In this document: one piece after another, positions 27,740-36,857 of the stretch | Numbering within the stretch: the first letter of the stretch is position 1 | Layout of the letters: each line of letters starts with the position of its first letter | Origin: CAYNJG01 sp965216885 | GTDB lineage: Bacteria; Planctomycetota; Planctomycetia; Pirellulales; Pirellulaceae | Assembly: GCA_965216885.1 (NCBI GenBank) | Contig: OZ244208.1 | Location: 682,001 to 746,000, forward strand | Length of the DNA: 64,000 nt | Reading direction: 5' to 3' | Notes under the pieces: model-generated | Seen by the model: only the letters and a program-made list of their open reading frames with translations | The model's database searches: none | Told to the model about the DNA's origin: nothing | Translations under genes and position numbers: made by a program

Positions 27740-28828
27740 ATGTCGATGCGAGAAATGCTTGAGGAAAAGCTGTCTCGCTTCGAAGAGCTCGAGCGAATGC
27801 TTTCCGACCCGGAAGTGCTGGGCAACGCCGCAAAAATGACGGCGGTTGCTCGCGAGCATGGTTCGCTGGGTAGGCTCGCGAAAAAAATCCGGAACTTCAA
27901 ATCGGTCCAGCAGCAGATTCAGGAAGCCAACGAGATCATTGCGGACGGAGATCCGGAAATGGTCGAACTTGCCGAGGCGGAACTGCCAGAGCTCAAGGAA
28001 AATGTCGAAGGCATCTGGCAAGACCTGCTCGAGATGACAATCGGCGGCGAAGACGCGAATCGTACACGCTGCGTGATGGAAATTCGTGCCGGAGCTGGTG
28101 GTGACGAGGCTGCCTTGTTCGCCGGCAATCTCTTCGCGATGTACAAGAAGCATTGCGAAACCCGTGGATGGAAGTTGGAGGTCCTGAACTCCAGTCCAAC
28201 CGAATTGGGTGGTTTTAAGGAACTGCAGTTGGCGCTGGAAGGTGATGGCATCTTCCGCGAGCTGCAGTACGAGAGCGGCGGACATCGCGTCCAACGCGTA
28301 CCGGAGACGGAGACCAAGGGTCGCGTTCACACGTCCGCGGCGACGGTGGCGGTGCTTGCCGAGCCGGAAGACGTGGAGATCGAACTCGCTTCGGATGACT
28401 ACACCGTCGAACGTTACGCGGCGAGTGCCGGTCCAGGGGGCCAGCACGTCAACAAGACGGCTTCCGCTGTCCGTTTGGTTCACAAGGAAAGTGGCATCAT
28501 GGTTCAGTGTGCCGACGAGCGAAGTCAGCACAAGAATCTGGCCCGTGCCCTACGCCTGTTGAAGTCGAAAATCTACGACGTTAAGCGCGAAGAAGAAAAC
28601 AAGAAACGGGCGGACCAACGCAAATCGCTCATTGGATCTGGTGACCGTAGTCAACGAATTCGGACCTACAACTTCCCCGAAAATCGCGTCACCGATCACC
28701 GCATCAATCTGACACTCTACAAGCTCGATCAGATCATCGCCGGCGACCTACAGCCCATTACCGATGGCTTGATCGAACACGAACGTCAGCAACTCCGCAG
28801 CCAGATGGACGATCCAGTCGCACGATAG
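27740..28828 (+). CDS. prfA: Peptide chain release factor 1
   Basis: 362 residues, standard for RF1. The catalytic GGQ lies in SAGPGGQHVNKTASAVRLVH at about 233-235 and enters the peptidyl transferase centre to release the peptide at UAA and UAG. Other family marks are EIRAGAGGDEAALFA and GHRVQRVPETETKGRVHTSAATVAV. The Gln of GGQ is the expected target of the methylase encoded by prmC, which lies 162 bp downstream. Confidence 0.97.
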   Translation: MSMREMLEEKLSRFEELERMLSDPEVLGNAAKMTAVAREHGSLGRLAKKIRNFKSVQQQIQEANEIIADGDPEMVELAEAELPELKENVEGIWQDLLEMTIGGEDANRTRCVMEIRAGAGGDEAALFAGNLFAMYKKHCETRGWKLEVLNSSPTELGGFKELQLALEGDGIFRELQYESGGHRVQRVPETETKGRVHTSAATVAVLAEPEDVEIELASDDYTVERYAASAGPGGQHVNKTASAVRLVHKESGIMVQCADERSQHKNLARALRLLKSKIYDVKREEENKKRADQRKSLIGSGDRSQRIRTYNFPENRVTDHRINLTLYKLDQIIAGDLQPITDGLIEHERQQLRSQMDDPVAR

Positions 28829-28990
28829 CGTGTCGCCGGAAAGAGTTCCTGGTGGGTTCGACGTGCATGTCGCCAGCCGTGATGGGCATGCCGGCACGCA
28901 GCGGCTAAAGTACGAAGTGGACCGGGGCGAAGAATTCCGGTTTCATCGTTGCGACTTCGCCCGGGAATTCGTCGAGAAACGGAAACGTGA

Positions 28991-29872
28991 ATGTCTGACG
29001 CCGAATGGACAATCGGAAAGCTCCTTGAGTGGACAAAGGACTATCTCGTCGAGCGCGGTGCCGATGCAACGTCCGCCCGACTCGATGCCGAAGTTCTGCT
29101 GGCGCACGCTCGCAATTGTCAGCGCATCGAGCTCTATACGGCGTTTGCTGAAGTCGCCAGTGATGAATTGCGACAGACGTTTCGGGGACTCGTGCGTTCG
29201 CGAGCGGACGGAACGCCGGTGGCCTATCTGGTCGAGCATCGCGAATTCTATTCGCTGCCGTTTTACGTCAATCCAGCCGTGCTGATCCCGCGGCCGGAAA
29301 CCGAATTCCTCGTGATTCGGCTATTGGATCTGGCGAAACAGATGGGGGCCGAAAAACTTCGCATCGTCGATGTAGGAACGGGCAGTGGTGTGTTGGCGAT
29401 CTGTGCAGCTCTGTACGTTCCCGAATGCCAGGTCGTGGCTGTCGATCTTTCGCCGGAGGCGTTGGCCGTTGCCAAAAGAAATGCCGAAACGCACGGTGTA
29501 GCAGATCGAATTGAATTCATCGAAGGCGACGTGTTGGCCAACGTTTCGCAGGATGATCAATTTGACTTCGTCATCAGCAATCCACCCTACGTTACGGAAT
29601 CTGAATACGAGACGCTTGATCCACAGGTGAAAGACCACGAACCGCAGATGGCGTTGGTTTCTGGCGCCGATGGAACGGATGTGATCCGGCGCCTCATCGC
29701 CCAGTCCGCAGATCGGCTGCGAAGCAATGGCTGGCTGCTGTTCGAAGTGAGTCCCATGATTGCCCCTTCCGTCGAAAATTTGCTCGCGGGGGATGGTCGC
29801 TTTGATTCGATTGATGTGACCAAAGATCTTGCAAAGCACCCCCGCATTTTCGAAGCTCGTCGCTCCTCCTGA
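28991..29872 (+). CDS. prmC: Release factor glutamine methyltransferase
   Basis: 293 residues. The N-terminal helical domain (TIGKLLEWTKDYLVERGADATSARLDAEVLLAHA) binds the release factor. The SAM-binding part includes LRIVDVGTGSGVLAICAAL (motif I) and VVAVDLSPEAL. The catalytic NPPYVTESEY is at 197-200 onward. It methylates the Gln of the GGQ motif in RF1/RF2. The 162 bp between prfA and this gene show no convincing gene. Confidence 0.94.
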   Translation: MSDAEWTIGKLLEWTKDYLVERGADATSARLDAEVLLAHARNCQRIELYTAFAEVASDELRQTFRGLVRSRADGTPVAYLVEHREFYSLPFYVNPAVLIPRPETEFLVIRLLDLAKQMGAEKLRIVDVGTGSGVLAICAALYVPECQVVAVDLSPEALAVAKRNAETHGVADRIEFIEGDVLANVSQDDQFDFVISNPPYVTESEYETLDPQVKDHEPQMALVSGADGTDVIRRLIAQSADRLRSNGWLLFEVSPMIAPSVENLLAGDGRFDSIDVTKDLAKHPRIFEARRSS

Positions 29873-30056
29873 GCCGACGAGGCGTCCATGGAGTAGCCAG
29901 CAGGGTTTTTTTAGCTCTTCAGTTGGGTTTGCTTGCTAAGCTGTCGGGGGGCGTGCGGTTGCGAATCTAGCAATTGCGATGAAAATCATGGTGCTTTCGG
30001 GCGACGCATTGCCGACCTAAAAGGTTGAGAGATCGAGTTGAGTAAGCGAGTGCTTT

Positions 30057-30602
30057 ATGAGTACAGAAGAGAATTCCAGTTCACAGGACGGAGACGCCGT
30101 AGCGGGCAGTCCAGAGAGTCTCGAACAGATTCGAGAGATCCTTTTCGGAACAAAGTCTCGGGACATTGACGACCGCTTTCAGGAAATCAATGATCGCATC
30201 GCCGAAGCCGTTGGCGGTCTGCGATCACTGATTGGCGAACGGACAGAGGCGATGCAGCAACGCCTGGATCAGGAGCTGCACGCGTTGCGCGAGGATCTGG
30301 GAAATCTACGGCGCTCGGCGGACGAACGCTTTGCGCAAATGGACAACAAGAGTAATGACACGGCGAACGATATTCGCCAGCAACTGGGTGCGCTTAGCGA
30401 GACACTCAGTGCGGCCGAGAGAAGTGTTCGCAGCGACATGGATCTGGGCATGGCGCAGTTGAAGGAACAGCTGGCTTCGCAAATCGAATCGATGCACGAA
30501 CAGTTGCAGCGAGATGTCGGTAGTCTTTCGGCTTCCTCGGTCTCACGTCGATCGTTCCGCGATGCGTTGCGTGAGTTGTCGACACAATTCGATGACGGGT
30601 AA
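30057..30602 (+). CDS. Hypothetical coiled-coil protein in GTPase cluster
   Basis: 181 residues. An acidic Ser-rich head contains ESLEQIREILFGTKSRDIDDRFQEIN, then nearly all of residues 45-165 is predicted coiled coil from its heptads (LRSLIGERTEAMQQRLDQELHALREDLGNLRRSADERFAQM). The C-terminus ends SRRSFRDALRELSTQFDDG. The LFGTKSRDIDDRFQEINDRI segment looks like a conserved N-terminal motif. No membrane segment or signal peptide. It is the first of three same-strand genes leading to a Rab/Ras-like GTPase, and a structural or adaptor role is possible. Family not recognised. Confidence 0.7.
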   Translation: MSTEENSSSQDGDAVAGSPESLEQIREILFGTKSRDIDDRFQEINDRIAEAVGGLRSLIGERTEAMQQRLDQELHALREDLGNLRRSADERFAQMDNKSNDTANDIRQQLGALSETLSAAERSVRSDMDLGMAQLKEQLASQIESMHEQLQRDVGSLSASSVSRRSFRDALRELSTQFDDG

Positions 30603-30693
30603 AGAGCCTCCCGGTGGTATAGGTTGCCCCGCAGCGAATGCGACAGGCCTACGGTCGCGGATTGAATGACGGAAGTCGAATGTGGCAAGACGC

Positions 30694-32289
30694 ATGGTTG
30701 ATCAAAAGGAACCAACGCGAACGTCAGAATCAGTTGAGGCCGATCAGTTGCAGCACCTGCGAGATCTGCTGAACGGGCCGACGGACCAATCGCTCCGCGA
30801 ACTCAAACAGGAGCTTGCTGACAAATCGGTCGGGCACGAGGAAGTCAGTCGTGTTTTGCCGGATGCGATCCGTGCCAGTTCCAGCGATGGCAACGACCTT
30901 GCCCGGGCATTGGGGCCAACCCTGTCCGAAGCCTTTCAGGACTCGGTGAAGCGAGATCCGCAATCGTTGGCCGACGCGATCTCGCCGATCATGGGGCCGG
31001 CAATTCGTCGCTCCATCAGCGAACAGATTCGCGCGATGGTGCAGTCGCTCAATACGGCACTCGACCACAGCGTGACCCCGAAGGGCTGGAAATGGCGGCT
31101 TGAATCGTGGCGAACGGGCAAGCCCTTCGCAGAAATCGTCATGCTGCACACGCTGATCTACCGGATCGAACAGCTGTTGCTGATTGACCCCAAGACCGGT
31201 CTGCTGATGCAAAGCGTCTCGGCCAATCCGGATGACGATGATGCCGATCTGGTATCGTCGCTGTTGTCGGCGATTCAGGATTTCATGCGAGATTCGTTCG
31301 CACACTCGTCGTCGGACGGGTCCGAATTGAAGACCATGAATACCAACGAGCTGACGGTGTGGATCGAACACAGCAATTCGGCGATCCTCGCTGCCGCCGT
31401 GCGGGGCGAACCGCCGCTATCGTTGCGTCAACGGCTTCAGGAAACTCTGGAAAATCTGCAGGTCCGATACAGTGATCGATTCGCTGATTTCAATGGAGAC
31501 ACGGCCTTGTTGCAGGCGGTCCAGCCGGAACTGGAAGACCTCCTGGAGTCAGAGTTCATTGCTCAGGGCGGCGAAGAGTCCGAATCCGAATCAACGCCCG
31601 CGAACGAATCACCGTGGAAACGGTATCGTCTCTGGGCGATTCCCGCGGTTGCCATGATCGGGCTATTGGTATGGTGGGGATTCGCAAGTCGCGCGAGGTA
31701 CATAGAGCAACTCTCCGCGATGCTCGATCTCCCACCGACTGCCAATTTGGAGATTCAGGACGATACTTTGCGCGTCACGGGTACCGCACGCAGTGACTGG
31801 ATTGCTCAGGCCCAGAATCGTATGGAGAGAATTGCCGAATTCGATCACCTTGATGTTTCGATGGTGGAGCTCTCTGATCGAACGTGGGTTTCCTACCTGT
31901 CACTTTTGAGGCAGGAGCCCGGAATTTCTGTTGCGTCGGCGGAACGGAAAGGCGGCAAGTACGTCGTACGTGGATGGCGGGATCCCCTCGCGAAATCACC
32001 GGACGAAATTATGCAGCAGGTTGGCGTTGATCCCGCGACGGTCACTCAGCTCTGGGAACCTTATCGATCACTCGATCCAGAGATTGGTCTCGAGCGACTC
32101 AAAAGCCACCTCGACTTTCCACGCACTATCACGTCAATAAGTCTCACGTCCGACTCCAAGCGACTCATCCTGACGGGCTCAGCCAGTGAAAAGTGGGTTG
32201 CAGAGTTAGAGAGAACCGTGCAGCTACTCGGTACCGCCGCTGCGATCGACACGACCAGGCTCAGTATCACTGGAGGCAAATCCCGTTAG
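30694..32289 (+). CDS. Membrane-anchored protein with C-terminal BON/OmpA-like modules, in GTPase cluster
   Basis: 531 residues from the ATG at 30694 (MVDQKEPTRT); a GTG at 30682 is an alternative. The N-terminal half is helical and soluble: QHLRDLLNGPTDQSLRELKQEL, then LARALGPTLSEAFQDS and SISEQIRAMVQSLNTALDHSV. A single helix (LWAIPAVAMIGLLVWWGFAS, about 312-331) follows. Beyond it are small alpha/beta modules: LPPTANLEIQDDTLRVTGTA, EPGISVASAERKGGKYVVRG and ITSISLTSDSKRLILTGSA, which have the xxxxDDxxLxLxGxA rhythm of BON-like domains. The likely topology is a cytoplasmic head and an external C-terminus, so it could connect the GTPase to the envelope. Family not firmly recognised. Confidence 0.72.
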   Translation: MVDQKEPTRTSESVEADQLQHLRDLLNGPTDQSLRELKQELADKSVGHEEVSRVLPDAIRASSSDGNDLARALGPTLSEAFQDSVKRDPQSLADAISPIMGPAIRRSISEQIRAMVQSLNTALDHSVTPKGWKWRLESWRTGKPFAEIVMLHTLIYRIEQLLLIDPKTGLLMQSVSANPDDDDADLVSSLLSAIQDFMRDSFAHSSSDGSELKTMNTNELTVWIEHSNSAILAAAVRGEPPLSLRQRLQETLENLQVRYSDRFADFNGDTALLQAVQPELEDLLESEFIAQGGEESESESTPANESPWKRYRLWAIPAVAMIGLLVWWGFASRARYIEQLSAMLDLPPTANLEIQDDTLRVTGTARSDWIAQAQNRMERIAEFDHLDVSMVELSDRTWVSYLSLLRQEPGISVASAERKGGKYVVRGWRDPLAKSPDEIMQQVGVDPATVTQLWEPYRSLDPEIGLERLKSHLDFPRTITSISLTSDSKRLILTGSASEKWVAELERTVQLLGTAAAIDTTRLSITGGKSR

Positions 32290-32412
32290 TCTTGAAGGCG
32301 ACCTACCCTCACGTAGGGGCAGGGTTGTTGGCAACTGGGAGGGCTTCACTGTACGTTGTAGGGTAAGTTCACACCTGTTTGGGTTATCTCTTCGCAGCTC
32401 ATCGCGGCAACC

Positions 32413-32922
32413 ATGCTACAAAAAAAAATTTGCATGCTCGGTTCGTACGGAGTCGGTAAGACCAGTCTTGTCGGTCGATTCGTGCACAGCATTTTTTCCG
32501 AAAAGTACCAGTCGACGATCGGTGTGAAAATCGACCGGAAGCAAGTTTCGGCTGATGGTCGGGATGTGAGTATGCTGCTGTGGGATCTCCACGGCGATGA
32601 CGAATTCCAACGCGTCCGGGCAAGCTACTTGCGTGGTATGTCGGGGTATCTTCTGGTCGTTGACAGCACGCGAGCAGAAACGCTGGACGTCGCGATGGAC
32701 TTGCACAAGTTGGCTGTCGATACCGTGGGCGATCTGCCCTTTGTCTTGCTCATCAATAAATCGGATTTGGAATCCGAACGAGATGTTGACGAGTCACGAC
32801 TCGCCGAACTTGCCGACCAGGGTTGGGCGATTCATCGCACCAGTGCCAAGACTGGAAAGCTGGTTAACGAAACCTTCGAAATGCTCGCACAGCGGATGGT
32901 GACGAACGAAAGCTCGTCGTAG
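32413..32922 (+). CDS. Rab/Ras-like small GTPase
   Basis: 169 residues, the size of a single Ras-fold domain. Seen: P-loop GSYGVGKTS at 10-18, switch I with QSTIGVKI and Thr35, G3 motif WDLHGDDEF at 57-65, NKSD at 115-118 and TSAK at 143-146. DxxG is kept (D58, G61), but the residue after that Gly, Gln in Ras and Rab, is Asp62. Intrinsic hydrolysis may therefore depend on a partner. No C-terminal Cys for lipid attachment. It follows a coiled-coil gene and a membrane-anchored gene on the same strand and may be regulated with them. Bacterial Rab-like GTPases of this kind are known, for example MglA and relatives, but this one is a separate, more Rab-like form. Confidence 0.9.
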   Translation: MLQKKICMLGSYGVGKTSLVGRFVHSIFSEKYQSTIGVKIDRKQVSADGRDVSMLLWDLHGDDEFQRVRASYLRGMSGYLLVVDSTRAETLDVAMDLHKLAVDTVGDLPFVLLINKSDLESERDVDESRLAELADQGWAIHRTSAKTGKLVNETFEMLAQRMVTNESSS

Positions 32923-33185
32923 GCAAGCTTTCCTGCATGGATCGCGGTGAGGCAATTGCCATCAAGCGCGCGGGCATTCGCTCTCTGTCGCTCGCTCTAT
33001 TTCTTCGCCCAATCGGGCAACTCCACGTGGGCTTCACGTTTGGAGAATCAACCCACGTGCATGCCGCTGACTGAATGGACGGACTTTGCAGGTGCGAATC
33101 GCGCCGGGCAGGAAATCGCTCCCGGATTTTGCCAATGCGGTAGTCGCCGGGACGAAGAGCTAATAAACAATTCAACATTTTACGT

Positions 33186-33192
33186 AAAGGAG
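33186..33192 (+). promoter_or_regulatory. Ribosome binding site for the membrane protein at 33197
   Basis: AAAGGAG with a 4-nt spacer before the ATG at 33197. It supports that start over the in-frame ATG at 33263, although GGGAG at 33250-33254 could serve the latter. Confidence 0.55.
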
Positions 33193-33196
33193 AGCA

Positions 33197-34135
33197 ATGC
33201 GGTGGTTGCCCATCAAGGGCAAGGTGAGTGTGGAAACGAAGCCATACCGGGAGCAAAAAAACATGAAAACGAAAAAGTCAGAACAGGTCAGGAAGCTGAA
33301 GCCAATCTACATCTACGATCATTTACCAGACGTGCTGTGCGGATATCCCATGGCCGCGTTTCTGGTGTTGGCGGGATTGTCGATGCCGAGTGTGCAGAAC
33401 ACACTTCGCATTGCACCCAGCCAGGACATGCTGTTCTGGTGTGGTTTGGGCATCGTCCTCGCGTGGTTTATCGCGTTCCGCTACAACCTGCCGAAAACTC
33501 GCTTCTGGTTGGTGTTTGGATTACTGGGAACGTTCGTCGGTATTCCCGTAATTCTTGAGCTGACCGGCTACATCGCCCCCTTTCAGTGGCTGGGACACCA
33601 ACTCGGTTCTCTGGCTCCGGAAGTTAGCACGGGTGTCTGGTTGGTTGGCGCTCTGGTGTTTGGAATCGCCTGGGTTTGCAGTCTGATCTGGAGTCGAACG
33701 CACTTACAGGTGCGACTGGATGAAAGCGGACTTACCATCAAACGGCTGGGAGGTCGTGGCGAACGGTTCGATCTGATTGGTTTGAAAACCGAAGACGAAC
33801 CCATCGACTACCTGGAGAGCTTTGTTGCCGGCATCGGAACGCTTTCGCTGAAGACGCGAATGAACAAGCCGATCTTTACGATGAAGCGAGTGGTTGGTCT
33901 TTACCGATCGCCTCTCACGCCCTGGCGTAGCGGCAAGCTGGCTCGCATCGAGGAGATGTTGAGCTTCCAGGGGAAAGTCCTGTCGGTAGACCCCGGCGAG
34001 CGGGCGGACCTTGCAGAAGCTGTTGACGCGATGGATGACGAGACGTTGTTCTCGGATGATCATCATGAGATTGACTCTGCGATGGTCATGGAAACCGGAG
34101 GCGTCGAAACCATCGATTCTCCGGACATTGACTAA
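33197..34135 (+). CDS. Hypothetical membrane protein downstream of the GTPase
   Basis: 312 residues from the ATG at 33197, which has a good AAAGGAG site; an alternative start at 33263 (MKTKKSEQVR) would remove 22 residues. Four to five hydrophobic segments are seen: YPMAAFLVLAGLSMP, MLFWCGLGIVLAWFIAF, FWLVFGLLGTFVGIPVILEL and STGVWLVGALVFGIAWVCSLIW. After these comes a soluble C-terminal half (THLQVRLDESGLTIKRLGGRGERFDLIGLKTED) that looks like a PH-like or DUF-type beta domain. The last 60 residues are acidic. Function unknown. Confidence 0.7.
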   Translation: MRWLPIKGKVSVETKPYREQKNMKTKKSEQVRKLKPIYIYDHLPDVLCGYPMAAFLVLAGLSMPSVQNTLRIAPSQDMLFWCGLGIVLAWFIAFRYNLPKTRFWLVFGLLGTFVGIPVILELTGYIAPFQWLGHQLGSLAPEVSTGVWLVGALVFGIAWVCSLIWSRTHLQVRLDESGLTIKRLGGRGERFDLIGLKTEDEPIDYLESFVAGIGTLSLKTRMNKPIFTMKRVVGLYRSPLTPWRSGKLARIEEMLSFQGKVLSVDPGERADLAEAVDAMDDETLFSDDHHEIDSAMVMETGGVETIDSPDID

Positions 34136-34150
34136 CGACAATCACACCGG

Positions 34151-34248
34151 ATGATGCCCGGCAGTCTGGTCGGCATCATTCGTGAGGGGAAGCACCCCAC
34201 CGCGCCCCGGACGACGTTTTCGACTCTGTCGCTGCGTCTGTCCGGGGC
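34151..34248 (+). terminator. Two hairpins after the membrane-protein gene, possible terminator
   Basis: ATGATGCC (34151-34158) pairs with GGCATCAT (34172-34179), and GCCCCGGAC (34204-34212) pairs with GTCCGGGGC (34240-34248). No long T-run follows either, so an intrinsic terminator is only possible. Confidence 0.35.
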
Positions 34249-34299
34249 CTCTTTCACTTCTTCTGGTCTGCCGTCGGGCGACCAGGTACACAGGAAACC

Positions 34300-35544
34300 A
34301 TGAACTACCGATTCGGCAACTTTTCGTTGAGTAGCTTCCGTCCGACCAGGACTGCGCCAGCGACTAACTCCGAAACGAAACGTGTCGGTCGCGAACACTT
34401 TATACCGGTTCGCCCTGTGGAACTGGTGAATCGCCTCGCCAGCGACGAGCACCTGTCGAAGGAGGATCGGAGTCGATTTCGCAAATTCGCCGGTCAGTTG
34501 GAGACCACGATTCACAACGAATGCCGACTTCGACTACAGCGTCTGCAGGATGTTTACGCCTACGTTAATCCGGATGCTGACACCGATTCACTGTCGACTC
34601 CGGGGAACGCCGAGCGGCAAGTCGCCACGGATGATCTGTTCTTTGACTTTGCCGAACTACTGCGAAGGGCAAACTTTCGCCAATTGACGGAAGCCGAGAT
34701 TCGGGCTGCCATTGGCTGCGCAAGTACACTTGGCGTGCGGCTGGACATCGATCTGAATCAGTTCGAACACCTGTCTGTGTTTGCTCGAGGAGAAGCCGTT
34801 GTTACGGCAACCAGGTCGGCATGGACGAACTGGTGGTATCGGATCGTCGAAATCGAAGTCCCCATGTACCAGCGTCTCGTGGTGCTGTTTCGCATCCGTG
34901 AGAACGAGGAGTCAACTCAGGAACGCGTGGCCTACCTGCGACTGTTCAAGAACGTTCCTCATCAGGATATCGACATGCTGTTGCCAGGTGGCAAGATCCA
35001 CATGAGCATGTTGGATCGCGGCAAGATCCTGCTGCCGACGATCTCGGGAATTGGCCTGGCGACGTTCAAGTTGGGCCTGCTTCTGGTGGCGGGCATCTAT
35101 GGTCTGTTCAAGATTGGGTTGCTGTTGTTCGGCGCGATCGGATCGGGGTGGAAGTCCGTCAATGGATACTGGAAGACCAGAAACCGGTACGAGCTGAACC
35201 TTACCCGGAATCTGTACTACCAGAACCTTGATAACAACGCCGGTGTGTTGTTGCGAGTCGCGGGCGAAGCCGAAGCGCAAGAACTTCGCGAAACGTTGCT
35301 GGCCTACTTTGTGATGCTGAAGTCTGGTGAATCGCAAACGGAAGAGGAGCTGGATGAAAAAGTCGAGCGACTACTTTCGGAATTGGGGCTGGAGGTCGAC
35401 TTTGAAGTGGATGATGCCCTTTCCAAGATCGCTCGGCTCAAGCTTGGCCATGCGGACGCCGACCAGTGCTGGAGCGTCGTGCCGTTGGAGGAGGCGGCGC
35501 AGGTGATGATGTCACGCAACCTTCGGATGGCTCTGGATTCGTAA
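34300..35544 (+). CDS. DUF3754 (TMEM143-like) membrane protein
   Basis: 414 residues. The N-terminal part includes REHFIPVRPVELVNRL. The middle has VYAYVNPDADTDSLS and the family-typical block YLRLFKNVPHQDIDMLLPGGKIHMSMLDRGKILLP (about 220-254), which I recognise as the DUF3754 signature. Two hydrophobic helices follow (ATFKLGLLLVAGIYGLFKIG, LLLFGAIGSGW) and then YELNLTRNLYYQNLDNNAGVLLRVAGEAEAQELRET, also conserved in the family. The human relative TMEM143 is mitochondrial, of unknown function. The gene may belong with the preceding membrane-protein gene, 164 bp upstream. Confidence 0.82.
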   Translation: MNYRFGNFSLSSFRPTRTAPATNSETKRVGREHFIPVRPVELVNRLASDEHLSKEDRSRFRKFAGQLETTIHNECRLRLQRLQDVYAYVNPDADTDSLSTPGNAERQVATDDLFFDFAELLRRANFRQLTEAEIRAAIGCASTLGVRLDIDLNQFEHLSVFARGEAVVTATRSAWTNWWYRIVEIEVPMYQRLVVLFRIRENEESTQERVAYLRLFKNVPHQDIDMLLPGGKIHMSMLDRGKILLPTISGIGLATFKLGLLLVAGIYGLFKIGLLLFGAIGSGWKSVNGYWKTRNRYELNLTRNLYYQNLDNNAGVLLRVAGEAEAQELRETLLAYFVMLKSGESQTEEELDEKVERLLSELGLEVDFEVDDALSKIARLKLGHADADQCWSVVPLEEAAQVMMSRNLRMALDS

Positions 35545-35588
35545 CCAGTCGACGGGCACGTGCCCGGTTTGTCGTGGTCACAGGATGA

Positions 35589-36845
35589 CTACGTAACGAA
35601 ACTTCGCATTTCTTCGGCGAGGATTTCGATGCCGGCACGGACCGTCTCGGGTGACATCGAAAACGTCATGCGAATGCACTCGTGTTCATGATGCCAGGGC
35701 TCCTCAAGGCCAAAGAAGAAGTACTCGCCCGGCACAACAAGGACGCCACGTTGTTTGAGTCGCTCGTAGAGTTCGCCGCTGGTGATCGGCATTTTCAGCG
35801 ACAGCCACAGGAACAGTGCGCCTTCGCTGGCGTGTATGCGATAGGTGCCGGCAGGCATCAACTCGCGGAGCCAGCGTTGTGCGTCGCGGGAACGGGCTTC
35901 GTAGTACGGGCGGATAATGGTACGGCTGATCTCGGCGATCGAATCGTCCTGCAACAGACGGGTCACCAGGACCTGTCCGATGTTGCCATTGGCGAGCCCC
36001 GCGATGGCATTGATCGAACTGATGGCCTGTGTCAGTTGCTTTGGACCGATAACGATCCCTGTCCTCGTTCCGGGTAGCCCGAGTTTCGAGAGGCTGTAGG
36101 TGAGGACGATGTTTTCGCCCATCGGGGGCGTCGCATCGCCGAAGATGATGTTCGGAAACGGAGCCCCATAGGCGTTGTCGACGATCAAGGGAATCTCATG
36201 TTCCAGTGCGAGTACGCGCAGTCGCTGGATCTCTTCATCCGTCAGCACGTTGCCTGTTGGATTGGTGGGCCGCGAAACGCAGATCGCCGCGACGTCGTCG
36301 TCGATGTTCAGGTTGTCGAAATCAACCCGATATTTGAAGGAGTCGTCGCCCGAGTTTTCGATGAGAGGCTTTGCCGCGCGAAAGACATCCTCGCCAATGC
36401 CCTGATTCGCGTACCCAATGTATTCGGGTACCAGTGGCAGGAGGATCTTCTTTTGTTGGTGGCCATGAGGTCCGGCCAGCAGATTGATCAGATAGAAGAA
36501 AGCGGTTTGACCGCCATTGGTGACCACGACGTTATCGGGCGTGAGTCCCCAGCCATATTGTCGATTGAAGAAGTCGGCGACCGCGGCGAGGAATTCGGGG
36601 TTGCCTCGGCACGGGTCGTAGTTCACCAGCATGCGGTCGAACCGATCCGGGTCCTCTTGCAGCATTGTGGTCATCTGCTTGCGCCACAGTTCTGCAATCT
36701 CCGGGATGCACGAAGGGTTGCCACCGCCCAGCATGTGGACGCCGGTGCCGCCCGTTGCCAGCGCATGACCGAGGTCGTCCATCAGTTGTTCGATGCCGCT
36801 GCCGCCACTAAGTCGACGACCGACGTCGGAGAACGGAAAATCCAT
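35589..36845 (-). CDS. avtA: Valine-pyruvate aminotransferase-like PLP enzyme
   Basis: 418 residues, fold-type I aminotransferase. Seen: SGIEQLMDDLGHAL and MLGGGNPSCIPE near the N-terminus, which are the marks of AvtA, YDPCRGNPEFLAAVADFF, SRPTNPTGNVL at 191-201, D223 in IVDNAYGAPF, and PLP-binding Lys254 in TYSLSKLGLPGTRTG. AvtA moves the amino group between valine or alanine and 2-oxo acids. The gene is preceded (on its strand) by the thioredoxin-fold gene with 13 bp between them, so the two may be cotranscribed. Confidence 0.88.
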   Translation of the reverse strand: MDFPFSDVGRRLSGGSGIEQLMDDLGHALATGGTGVHMLGGGNPSCIPEIAELWRKQMTTMLQEDPDRFDRMLVNYDPCRGNPEFLAAVADFFNRQYGWGLTPDNVVVTNGGQTAFFYLINLLAGPHGHQQKKILLPLVPEYIGYANQGIGEDVFRAAKPLIENSGDDSFKYRVDFDNLNIDDDVAAICVSRPTNPTGNVLTDEEIQRLRVLALEHEIPLIVDNAYGAPFPNIIFGDATPPMGENIVLTYSLSKLGLPGTRTGIVIGPKQLTQAISSINAIAGLANGNIGQVLVTRLLQDDSIAEISRTIIRPYYEARSRDAQRWLRELMPAGTYRIHASEGALFLWLSLKMPITSGELYERLKQRGVLVVPGEYFFFGLEEPWHHEHECIRMTFSMSPETVRAGIEILAEEMRSFVT

Positions 36846-36857
36846 CGTTCTGCCTCG

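Noticed and set aside
27629..28531. 300-codon minus-strand open frame
   Set aside because: Antisense to prfA, which is certain.
28829..28990. Possible short gene from a GTG at 28830 between prfA and prmC
   Set aside because: It would run far into prmC in another frame and has no ribosome binding site or conserved feature.
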